NCBI GenBank assembly: GCA_903913215.1 | Contig: CAIWKE010000012.1 | Span: 62,001 to 126,000 of the forward strand | DNA from: an uncultured Holophagaceae bacterium | GTDB taxonomy: Bacteria; Acidobacteriota; Holophagae; Holophagales; Holophagaceae | Direction of reading: 5' to 3' | Length of the DNA stretch: 64,000 nucleotides | In this document: positions 22,124 through 30,300 of the stretch, one piece after another | Numbering within the stretch: position 1 is the stretch's first letter | Layout: each line of letters opens with the position of its first letter | Program-made: the position numbers and the translations under genes | Notes under the pieces: model-generated | Seen by the model: only the letters and a program-made list of their open reading frames with translations | What the model was told of the DNA's origin: nothing | Database searches by the model: none

Positions 22124-23947
22124 ATGGCTGTCAGCCAGATCGCCCCTACCCCCACAGGAGGAGCGAAAACCAGGATCAACGATTTTTCCATCCAGGTGGC
22201 TACGGTCAATGGATCGGGGTCCCAGACGGCCAATACCGTGCTCCTGCGCGCCATCTTCCAGATGGGTGTCTTCGTGAGCGGCAAGAACCTCTTCCCCTCC
22301 AATATCGCGGGGCTTCCCACCTGGTTCACCATTCGCGCCAGTGCCAAGGGCTATGTGGCCCGCAAGGCCAGCAACGAGATGCTGATCCTCATGAATGCCG
22401 AGACCGCCAAGGAGGACGTCGCCAAGGCGGATGTCGGCGCCCTGGTGATCTACGATGAGCCCCTGCAGCTGGACAAGCTCCGTGAGGATCTGGTCTTCGT
22501 GCCCGTACCATTCCAGAAGCTGGTGACCGCCTCCTGCCCTGAGCCCAAGCTGCACAAGCTGGTGAAGAACATGATCTACGTGGGCGTGGCCGCGCGCCTG
22601 CTGAGCGTGGACATGGCCGAGGTCAAGAAGGCCATCGCCAAGCAGCTCAAGGGCAAGGCCAAGGCCATCGAGATCAACCAGGCCGCCGCCGACGCGGGCT
22701 ACGACTGGGCCATGGAGCACCTGCAGGACCAGGACCACATCAAGGTCGTGCGCGACAACAAGACCCAGGGCCTCATCATCGTAGACGGCAACGAGGCCTG
22801 TGCCCTGGGCGCCATCTTCGCTGGCGTCACCGTAGTGGGCTGGTATCCCATCACCCCCGCCTCCAGCCTGGTCGAGACCTTCATCGAGTACGCCGAGGAG
22901 TACCGCAAGGATCCCGAGACCGGGAAGTCCACGGTGGCCATCGTGCAGATGGAAGATGAGCTGGCCTCCGCCGGTGTGGTGCTGGCCGCTGGCTGGGCCG
23001 GGGCCCGCTCCATGACCTCCACCGCAGGTCCTGGCGTCTCCCTCATGAGCGAGTTCATCGGTTTGGGCTACTACGTGGAGGCCCCGGGCGTCTTCTTCAA
23101 CGTGGCCCGCACCGGCCCCAGCACGGGCCTGCCCACGCGCACCCAGCAGTCGGATGTGGAACTCTGCGCCAAGTGCAGCCATGGCGACACCCAGCACATC
23201 AACCTCTACCCCGGGACCATGGAGGAATGCTTCCAGTTCTCCTATGACGCCTTCGACCTGGCCGAGCTCTTCCAGACCCCCATCTTCGTGGTGACGGACC
23301 TGGACCTGGGCATGCAGAACTGGTCCTCCAAGCCCTTCGCCTATCCCACCAAGCCCTACAACCGCGGCAAGGTCCTCAACCAACAGCAGCTGGCCGAGGC
23401 CAAGGACTGGGGCCGGTACAAGGACGTGGACGGCGATGGCATCTGCTACCGTTCCCTGCCCGGCACCCCTGGTGGCAAGGGCGCCTATTTCACCCGCGGT
23501 TCCGGCCATAACGCCTACGCCCAGTATTCCGAGAAGCCCGAGGACTACCTGGAAGTGGTGGACCGTCTCCGGCGCAAGTATGAAAACGCCAAGACCCACG
23601 TGCCAGTCCCGGTCTTCCGGAATCTGGGCTCTGCCAAGGGCGTCCTGGCCTTCGGCTCCAGTGATCCCGCTGTCATCGAGGCCCAGGACATCCTGGCCGA
23701 GGGCGGGCTCAAGACCGACTACCTGCGCCTGCGGGCCCTGCCCTTCACCGCCGAGGTGGATGCCTTCGTGAAGGAGAAGCAAGTGGTCTACGTGGTGGAG
23801 CAGAACCGCGACGGGCAGATGGCCAACATCTTCCGCGAGACCTACCCCGAGTACGCCACCAAATTCAAGAGCGTGCTCCACTACGACGGTCATGCCATCG
23901 CTGCCAAGAGCATCGTGGACCAGATCACCGCCTTCGAGCAGAAGTAA
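22124..23947 (+). CDS. korA: 2-oxoacid:ferredoxin oxidoreductase, fused gamma-alpha subunit
   Basis: The alpha subunit of a 2-oxoglutarate (or other 2-oxoacid):ferredoxin oxidoreductase, 607 residues. The N-terminal part (about 20-200) is the gamma domain (QVATVNGSGSQTANTVLLRA). A linker leads to the alpha domain at about 220, with GNEACALGAIFAGVTVVGWYPITPASS, the TPP-facing segment. MTSTAGPGVSLMSEF and RTGPSTGLPT are KorA hallmarks. AAAGGAG lies five bases before the ATG. korB follows after 12 bases. The pair makes succinyl-CoA and reduced ferredoxin from 2-oxoglutarate, as in anaerobic TCA cycles. Confidence 0.92.
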   Translation: MAVSQIAPTPTGGAKTRINDFSIQVATVNGSGSQTANTVLLRAIFQMGVFVSGKNLFPSNIAGLPTWFTIRASAKGYVARKASNEMLILMNAETAKEDVAKADVGALVIYDEPLQLDKLREDLVFVPVPFQKLVTASCPEPKLHKLVKNMIYVGVAARLLSVDMAEVKKAIAKQLKGKAKAIEINQAAADAGYDWAMEHLQDQDHIKVVRDNKTQGLIIVDGNEACALGAIFAGVTVVGWYPITPASSLVETFIEYAEEYRKDPETGKSTVAIVQMEDELASAGVVLAAGWAGARSMTSTAGPGVSLMSEFIGLGYYVEAPGVFFNVARTGPSTGLPTRTQQSDVELCAKCSHGDTQHINLYPGTMEECFQFSYDAFDLAELFQTPIFVVTDLDLGMQNWSSKPFAYPTKPYNRGKVLNQQQLAEAKDWGRYKDVDGDGICYRSLPGTPGGKGAYFTRGSGHNAYAQYSEKPEDYLEVVDRLRRKYENAKTHVPVPVFRNLGSAKGVLAFGSSDPAVIEAQDILAEGGLKTDYLRLRALPFTAEVDAFVKEKQVVYVVEQNRDGQMANIFRETYPEYATKFKSVLHYDGHAIAAKSIVDQITAFEQK

Positions 23948-23959
23948 GAGGAGCCGACC

Positions 23960-24997
23960 ATGACCACCGCCACTCCCTCCGCTCCCACCAACAAGCTCGG
24001 CTTCACCAAGCAGGACTACGTGGGCTCCAAGTCCACACTCTGCGCAGGTTGCGGCCACGACGCCATCACAGCCCAGATCATCAATGCCGCCTTCGAGTCC
24101 AACATCGAGGGCTACCGGGTCACCAAGTATTCCGGCATCGGCTGCTCCTCCAAGACCCCGGCCTACTTCATCAACCAGGGCTGGGGCTTCAACAGCGTCC
24201 ACGGCCGCATGCCCTCCCTGGCCACCGGCGCCTCGCTAGCCAACCGCAACCTCATCAACATTGGCGTCTCCGGCGATGGTGATTCCATGTCCATCGGCAT
24301 GGGCCAGTTCGTCCATGCCGTGCGCCGCAACGTGCCGATGATCTACATCATCGAGGACAACGGCGTTTACGGCCTCACCAAGGGCCAGTTCTCGGCCACC
24401 GCCGACCAAGGCGCCCACCTCAAGACCGGCGCCGTGAACAACCTCCCTCCCGTGGATCCCTGCACCCTGGCCATCGAGCTGGGCTGCGGATTCGTGGCCC
24501 GCTGTTTCTCGGGCAACCCCAAGCAGCTGGGCGCCATCCTCAAAGCCGCCTTCGCCTACGAGGGCACCGTGGTGCTGGACATCATCAGTCCCTGCGTCAC
24601 CTTCAACAACCACGATGCCTCCACGCGCTCCTACAAGCACGTGAAGGACCATGACTTCCCCCTCCACGACCTAGGCTTCATCCAGTACTCCGAGGTGGAG
24701 GATGTGGACATCGCCGCCGGCGCCACCGAGCACGTCACCTTCCCGGACGGGTCCAAGGTGGCCATCAAGGCCATCCACGACTCCTACGACCCCACGGACC
24801 GTTTTGGTGCCATGAAGGCCATCCACGAATCCATGGCCAAGGGCGAGTTCCTCACGGGCCTGCTCTACATCAACCCCACCCAGCCCACCCTTACGGACGT
24901 GCTGAATCTGGTGGACGAGCCCCTGGCCACCCTGCCCGAGAGCCGCGTCAAGCCAAGCGCAGCCGTGCTGGAAGAGATCATGCAAGGTTTGATGTAG
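23960..24997 (+). CDS. korB: 2-oxoacid:ferredoxin oxidoreductase, beta (TPP-binding) subunit
   Basis: The 345-residue beta subunit that binds thiamine diphosphate and an iron-sulfur cluster. TLCAGCGHDAI near residue 29 supplies Cys ligands. GIGCSSKTPAYF supplies another. The TPP motif runs GDGDSMSIGMGQFVHAV to IEDNGVYGLTKGQFS. SPCVTFNNHD near residue 215 is typical of KorB. GAGG lies before the ATG. It forms one enzyme with KorA. No ferredoxin or delta subunit gene is next to it, so the ferredoxin partner must come from elsewhere. A strong terminator follows. Confidence 0.92.
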   Translation: MTTATPSAPTNKLGFTKQDYVGSKSTLCAGCGHDAITAQIINAAFESNIEGYRVTKYSGIGCSSKTPAYFINQGWGFNSVHGRMPSLATGASLANRNLINIGVSGDGDSMSIGMGQFVHAVRRNVPMIYIIEDNGVYGLTKGQFSATADQGAHLKTGAVNNLPPVDPCTLAIELGCGFVARCFSGNPKQLGAILKAAFAYEGTVVLDIISPCVTFNNHDASTRSYKHVKDHDFPLHDLGFIQYSEVEDVDIAAGATEHVTFPDGSKVAIKAIHDSYDPTDRFGAMKAIHESMAKGEFLTGLLYINPTQPTLTDVLNLVDEPLATLPESRVKPSAAVLEEIMQGLM

Positions 24998-25015
24998 ATC
25001 GTCTGTCGTTCCTCT

Positions 25016-25044
25016 GCAAAAGGCCGCCTCTGGCGGCCTTTTGC
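25016..25044 (+). terminator. Rho-independent terminator after korB
   Basis: A perfect 13-bp stem (GCAAAAGGCCGCC paired with GGCGGCCTTTTGC) has a TCT loop. The 3' arm carries TTTT. It lies 19 bases after the korB stop and separates it from the tRNA-Ala promoter. Confidence 0.85.
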
Positions 25045-25058
25045 ATGGGGCTGCGCCA

Positions 25059-25086
25059 TTGACGCGGTACCCCATCCCGATAGACT
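25059..25086 (+). promoter_or_regulatory. Predicted tRNA-Ala promoter
   Basis: TTGACG (25059-25064) and TAGACT (25081-25086) have a 16-base spacer, with the tRNA starting 11 bases after the -10. The same TAGACT element recurs before other genes in this window. Confidence 0.6.
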
Positions 25087-25096
25087 GGAGCTTCGT

Positions 25097-25172
25097 GGGC
25101 CTGTAGCTCAGCTGGGAGAGCGCTGCGTTCGCAATGCAGAGGTCGTCAGTTCGATCCTGATCAGGTCCACCA
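25097..25172 (+). tRNA. tRNA-Ala (CGC)
   Basis: The 76 bases fold into a full cloverleaf. The acceptor stem GGGCCTG pairs with CAGGTCC (one G-T). The D-arm is GCTC...GAGC. The anticodon stem CTGCG/TGCAG holds the loop TTCGCAA with anticodon CGC, which reads GCG alanine codons. The T-arm is GTCAG TTCGATC CTGAT. A CCA end is encoded. The T-loop-to-end part and the next 58 bases are repeated downstream at 25315-25392. Confidence 0.95.
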
Positions 25173-25230
25173 ACCAGTGTGAGCGGCGGTCTTCGGGCCG
25201 CCGTTCTCGCGTCCTGGACGACCTCACCGA
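25153..25230 (+). repeat. Direct repeat copy 1: tRNA-Ala 3' end plus trailer hairpin
   Basis: 78 bases from the tRNA T-loop through the CCA end and a trailer hairpin (GCGGCGG/CCGCCG around TTCGG). It matches the copy at 25315-25392 at 72 of 78 positions by my count. This copy contains the functional tRNA 3' end. Confidence 0.85.
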
Positions 25231-25259
25231 TTTCTAAATGGGTCGTCATCCCGCCTATC

Positions 25260-25280
25260 GAAGGCCCCACTGGGGCCTTC
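25260..25280 (+). terminator. Hairpin terminator between the two repeat copies
   Basis: A perfect 9-bp stem GAAGGCCCC/GGGGCCTTC with an ACT loop. It is followed by a short pyrimidine run but no long T-tract. It lies between the tRNA trailer and the second repeat copy and could end tRNA transcription on either strand. Confidence 0.55.
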
Positions 25281-25314
25281 TCCCGCTCGCTGCGCGGGCG
25301 GAGGCGGGCCCCTT

Positions 25315-25392
25315 GATCCTGATCAGATCCACCAACCAGTGTGAGCGGGGTTCTTCGGGCCGCCGTTCTCGCACCGTGGACGACCTCACCGA
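25315..25392 (+). repeat. Direct repeat copy 2: orphan tRNA 3' end
   Basis: A 78-base near-copy of 25153-25230 that starts in the T-loop sequence and carries CCA but lacks the rest of a tRNA, so it is a tRNA fragment. The six differences include one in the acceptor strand (CAGATCC for CAGGTCC) and two in the hairpin. The region from 25173 to 25633 holds no gene besides these repeats, the hairpin and a promoter. Confidence 0.85.
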
Positions 25393-25531
25393 CAGGAACG
25401 CGCAGATTGGGTTCCAGGACCCGGGCAGGCTAGTCCGGTATGCGCCAGTCGGCCATTCCTCCCTTTAGGCATCGACATTGTTTGGTCTAGGTGCTTCTGG
25501 GGAGGGCTCCGATATTTCATTCACGATCTTC

Positions 25532-25559
25532 TTGTCATGTACGGAAAATAGGGTAAAAA
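25532..25559 (+). promoter_or_regulatory. Predicted promoter of the CoA-transferase gene
   Basis: TTGTCA (25532-25537) and TAAAAA (25554-25559) have a 16-base spacer in a locally AT-rich patch. They lie 74 bases before the predicted start codon. Nothing else gene-like is seen in 25393-25633. Confidence 0.45.
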
Positions 25560-25633
25560 TTTCCCTTGTCAGTGGTCAGACCAGACCGGCATGCCGCGGT
25601 CCTGTCTCCGATCACCACCCCACGGGAGCCCCC

Positions 25634-27133
25634 ATGTCCATGCCCTTTCCTGTCATGACTGCCGCCGAAGCTGCGGAGCTCATCGGCCATGGCCAGACCA
25701 TCGGCTTCAGCGGCTTCACGGCTGCAGGGGCGGCGAAGGATGTGCCCGCCGCACTGGCGGAAAGGGCCAAGCGTGAACATGCCGCCGGGCGCCCCTTCAA
25801 GGTGGGTGTCCTCACCGGAGCCTCTACTGGCAAGAGCCTGGATGGCGCCCTGGCCGAAGCCGAAGCCATCAGTTTCCGCGCCCCCTACCAGTCCGACTCC
25901 ACCCTGCGGAAGCAGATCAACGCGGGGCAGGTACGCTTCGTGGACATGCACCTCTCCGTGGTGCCCCAGAACGCTCGCTATGGCTTCCTGGGACCCATCC
26001 ATTTCGCCGTGGTGGAGGCCAGTGATATCACCGCCGGTGGCGGCATCGTGCTCAGCACTTCCGTGGGCGCCTCCAACACCTACCTGCGCCTGGCCGATAA
26101 GGTCATCATCGAACTCAACGAGAGTCTGCCGCCAACCATGCTGGGCATGCACGACCTCTTCGAACCCCAGGATCCCCCGACCCGGGCCGAGATCCCCGTC
26201 TTCGGAGTTGCGGACCGCATCGGCTCCCCCATCTGCACCGTAGATCCCAGGAAGATCGTGGCCGTGGTGCGCACAAATCGGCCCGACGAAACCGGCGCCT
26301 TTGACAAGCCCACTCCCGTCACCGACCAGATCGGCGACAATGTGGCCCGTTTCCTGGTGGCTGAAATGAAGACAGGCCGCATCCCCGCCACCTTCCTGCC
26401 CCTCCAGTCCGGCGTGGGCAACATCGCCAATGCTGTATTGGCGGCCCTGGGCGAGAGCAAGGACATTCCCCCCTTCGAGATGTATACCGAGGTGCTGCAG
26501 GATTCCGTGGTGCCCCTGCTGGAAAATGGCCGCTGCACCTTCGCCTCCACTTGCGCGCTGACGCTGTCGCTGGACGCCCGCAACAAGGTCATGCAGAACC
26601 TCGATTTTTACAAACAGCACATCCTGCTGCGCCCCCAGGAGATCAGCAATCACCCGGAAATCGTGCGACGCATCGGCATCGTCTCCATGAACACGGCCAT
26701 CGAAGTGGACCTGGGCGGCAACGTCAACAGTACCCATGTGATGGGCAGCACCATGATGAACGGCATCGGCGGTTCGGGCGATTTCACGCGCAACGCCTAC
26801 CTGTCCATCTTCTCCTGTCCCTCCACCGCCAAGGACGGCATGATCTCAGCCATCGTTCCCATGGTCAGCCACATGGACCACAGCGAACACTCGGTGCAGG
26901 TGATCGTCACCGAACAGGGCGTGGCCGACCTGCGCGGCAAGGATCCCCACGAGCGCGCCCGGCTCATCATCGAGAACTGCGCCCACCCCGCCTACCGCCA
27001 GCAACTGCGCGATTACCTCAAACTCACCCGGGCCGGCCATGCGCCCCTCTCGCTGGCCCTCAGCCTCGCCATGCATCGTGAATTCCTCGCCACCGGTGAC
27101 ATGCGCCGCACCGATTGGGCGGCTTATCAGTAA
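25634..27133 (+). CDS. Acetyl-CoA hydrolase/transferase (succinyl-CoA:acetate CoA-transferase type)
   Basis: A 499-residue class I CoA-transferase of the AarC/Cat1/Ach1 group. It moves CoA between succinyl-CoA or acetyl-CoA and acetate. The glycine-rich segment GQTIGFSGFTAAGAAKDVP, the catalytic-Glu region EMYTEVLQDSVVPL and the motif GSTMMNGIGGSGDFTRNAYL are all characteristic. The start was set at ATG 25634 with GGGAG upstream; a longer upstream frame has no family match. With korAB 0.6 kb upstream it suits an anaerobic TCA cycle in which acetate is activated by succinyl-CoA. Plain acetyl-CoA hydrolase activity cannot be excluded. Confidence 0.9.
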   Translation: MSMPFPVMTAAEAAELIGHGQTIGFSGFTAAGAAKDVPAALAERAKREHAAGRPFKVGVLTGASTGKSLDGALAEAEAISFRAPYQSDSTLRKQINAGQVRFVDMHLSVVPQNARYGFLGPIHFAVVEASDITAGGGIVLSTSVGASNTYLRLADKVIIELNESLPPTMLGMHDLFEPQDPPTRAEIPVFGVADRIGSPICTVDPRKIVAVVRTNRPDETGAFDKPTPVTDQIGDNVARFLVAEMKTGRIPATFLPLQSGVGNIANAVLAALGESKDIPPFEMYTEVLQDSVVPLLENGRCTFASTCALTLSLDARNKVMQNLDFYKQHILLRPQEISNHPEIVRRIGIVSMNTAIEVDLGGNVNSTHVMGSTMMNGIGGSGDFTRNAYLSIFSCPSTAKDGMISAIVPMVSHMDHSEHSVQVIVTEQGVADLRGKDPHERARLIIENCAHPAYRQQLRDYLKLTRAGHAPLSLALSLAMHREFLATGDMRRTDWAAYQ

Positions 27134-27142
27134 CTGCGTGAA

Positions 27143-27168
27143 GGGCTTGCCACCCGGTGGTCAAGCCC
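27143..27168 (+). terminator. Hairpin after the CoA-transferase gene
   Basis: GGGCTTG/CAAGCCC outer stem plus CCAC/GTGG inner stem with one bulged T, starting 9 bases after the stop codon. There is no T-tract, so it may instead be an mRNA-stabilising hairpin. Confidence 0.5.
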
Positions 27169-27327
27169 CAAGGTGATTGACGATAAATCAATCATCTACA
27201 CAATCTGCCCTATAGATGCCTGGTGACCCGAGGCCCTATATTTGGCCTGTGCTGATACAAGTTAAAGGTGTTTTTCCGTGGTTGAGACTTTTCGGTCACG
27301 GACTAATCGGACTCACAGTCAGTTTTC

Positions 27328-27347
27328 CCAACCGGCCTGCCGGTTGG
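27328..27347 (+). promoter_or_regulatory. Hairpin at the ribosome-binding site of the protease gene
   Basis: A perfect 8-bp stem CCAACCGG/CCGGTTGG with a CCTG loop ends two bases before the GGGGGA ribosome-binding site of the gene at 27358. Upstream, 27169-27327 contains further small inverted repeats and a TATAGAT box at 27211 without a good -35. It could tune translation; no known riboswitch family is recognised. Confidence 0.4.
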
Positions 27348-27357
27348 TGGGGGACCC

Positions 27358-30300
27358 ATGCCCAGGATTTCAGCTCTCAGCACCACTCTCTGTCTGCCCT
27401 TGATCCTGGGCGCGGGGCTGCTCTGGGGTCAGGCCCCGGCGGAAGCCACGCCGACCCCTGAGGCGGTCCTCCACCTCATGGCCAGGCGCGATGCCCTGGG
27501 GCTGGATGCGGACCATGCCTTCCGCATCCGGCACGCCCACTCCGATCACCTCGGCCAGTCCCACAGCCATGTCCGGCAGTTCTATCAGGGCGTGCGAGTC
27601 TGGGGTGGAGAGGCCATTACACACCAGGACAGGCGCGGCCTGATGCAGCCCATCACCAACGCCCTCTACGACAACATCCAGCTGAACGTGCGGCCCTCCA
27701 TGGGAGAGAACGAGGCCCTCCACATCGCCCAGCTGGATCTGAATCCCAAGGGCGCCTTCGCCCTGACGCCCACTGTGGAACTGGTCGTCTACCCCGAACC
27801 AGGGAAGGACGTTCATCCGGCCCTGTTTCAGTTCCTGGAAGAGGACCCGGAGGCCCCGCCCAGTCGCAGCAGGGTCGGCCGCTATGCTCTGGCCTACCAC
27901 CTGCACACAGAACTCGACAATGCCCAGGACGGCCTCCGGCACACCGACTTCCTTGTGGACGCCCACACCGGTGCCATCCTGAAGCGGTGGGAGACCCTGC
28001 ACACCACCGCCACCTCGGGCACTGGCAAGAGCCAATACTCCGGCGTTGTGGCCCTGGATGCCAACGCCACCGGCAGTGGTTTCGAGCTTCGGGATCTGAG
28101 CCGGGGCAAAGGCGGCACCTTCGGCAATAACGTGGTGACCGATCTGGCCCACGGCTCCACCTCCAGCACGTCCTCAGGCCAGATCTACACCAGTTCCGGC
28201 AGCACCTGGGGGGATGGGACCAACTACATCAAGGGTGGCCCCACCACCAGCGCCAACGGCCAGACAGCCGCTGTGGACGCCATGTACGGCCTGATGAAAG
28301 CCTGGGATTTCTACAAGTTCGTCATGGGGCGGAACGGCATCGATGGCCTGGGCACGGCCACCTACGCCCGCGTGCATGTGGGGGTCGGCTACGACAACGC
28401 CTACTGGTCCGACAGCTGCTTCTGCATGACCTACGGCGACGGCACGCAGTTCACGACCCTCACCGCCCTCGACGTGGCGGGCCATGAGATCAGCCACGGG
28501 GTCTGTGCAGCGACAGCGGACCTGAACTACGAGGGGGAGTCGGGCGGCCTCAACGAGGCCAACTCCGACATTTTCGGAACCCTGGTGGAGTTCTACGCCC
28601 GGGGCGGCTCCGGAACCACCATCGGCAATGCTGGTGGCAATTGGACGATCGGAGAGCAGCTCCGCGCCAAGCCGCTGCGTTACATGTACAAACCCAGCCT
28701 GGATGGGATCTCGCCCGATGCGTGGTCCCCCAACCTTGGGAGCCTGGACGTCCATTACTCCAGCGGGCCCATGAACCGCTGCTTCTACTTCCTCAGTCAG
28801 GGGGCCACCCCCACGGGCCAGACCAGCTCCAGCTACCTGCCCAACGGCATGGCCGGCATGGGCAATGACCAGGCCGCTGCCATCTGGTACCGGGCCCTCA
28901 CCACCTACCTGACCTCTCGCTCCGACTACGCTGCGGCACGCGCCGCGGCCATCCGGGCCGCCAGGGACCTCTACGGGGTGGGCAGCCCTCAGGAGCAGGT
29001 GGTGTGGAACGCCTTTGCGGCCATCCATGTCGGCTCCCCCTGGGCTGACGCCTCCCCCGCCATCCTCACCCAGCCGGCCGACCAGGCCGTCCCCATCGGC
29101 AAGTCGGCCCAGTTCACGGTCAGCGCCGTGGGAACGGGCCCTCTGGCCTATCAGTGGAAGCGGAACGGCCTGGCTATCCCGAGCGCAAAGGCTGCCTTCT
29201 ATGCGACCCCAGCCACCACCGCCGCCGACAACGAGAGCACCTATTCCGTCACCATCACCAACAGCTTGGGTTACGTCACCAGCGCCAGCGCCCGACTCCG
29301 GGTCGGGTATGCCCCGGCCATCACGGGCCAGCCGACCAGCGCCCTGGCACTTCTGGGCCGCACAGCCACCTTCAAGGTTTCGGGCACAGGCACCGGGCCC
29401 CTCTCCTTCCAGTGGAAACGGGATGGCCTGGCCCTGGCTGGAGCCAACACACCCAGCTACACGACCCCGCCCGTCACAACCACCGATACCGGTGCCAGCT
29501 TTCTGGCAGAGGTCTCAAATGACTTCGGAACCTGCACCAGCACGCCCGCCCTGCTCAGCGTCGGCTGGTCCCCCACCATCTCGACAGAGCCTGCGGACCT
29601 GGCAGTCCTACTGGGTAGCCCGGCCACCTTCACGGTCCTGGCTACAGGTAGTGGGGCACTGAGCTACCAGTGGCGGAAGAACGGCGTGGCCATCCCCGGT
29701 GCCACCTCGGCCACCTACACCACCCCGGCGAACCGGCTCCTGGACAGTGGCAGCACCTATTACGTCGTCATCGCCAACACCATTGGCACCATTTCCAGCC
29801 GGAGCGCCACCCTCAGCGTGGGGACCGCCCCCCTCATCACCACCCAGCCCACGGGCGTGCTTGGGCTCATCGGCAGGACCGCCGCCTTCTCAGTGACGGC
29901 AACCGGCACTGGCACCCTGAGCTACCAGTGGCTGCGAAACAGCGTCGCCCTGCCCGGAGCCACCTCGCCCACCTACATCACCCCGACCCTCACCGCCAGC
30001 GACAATGGCGCCTGCTATACCGTCACCGTCCGGAACGCCTACGGCACCGCGAACAGCGCCATGGGCCAGCTGATCCTCGGCTATGTCCCGGTCATCACGA
30101 GCCAGCCCGCCAACGCGTGGGCCAGCGTGGGTCGACCCGCCCTTTTCGGAGTCACCGTCAACGGCACCGGGACTGTGACCTACCAGTGGATGAAGAACGG
30201 CGTGGCCATTCCCGGTGCCACCTCGGCCACTTACACCACGCCTGGGACCACCCTAGCGGACCACGGCAGTTCCTTCTGCGTGAACGTCTCCAACAGCCTG

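Noticed and set aside
22073-24202. A 709-residue open frame antisense to korA/korB
   Set aside because: Korab motifs are on the plus strand; the antisense product is Gly/Leu/Val/His low-complexity.
25238-25468. Small open frame spanning the second tRNA repeat
   Set aside because: It lies within the tRNA trailer repeat and hairpins and has no ribosome-binding site.
27169-27357. c-di-GMP (GEMM) or other known riboswitch in the protease leader
   Set aside because: The conserved loops of the classes I know are not present; only generic hairpins are seen.
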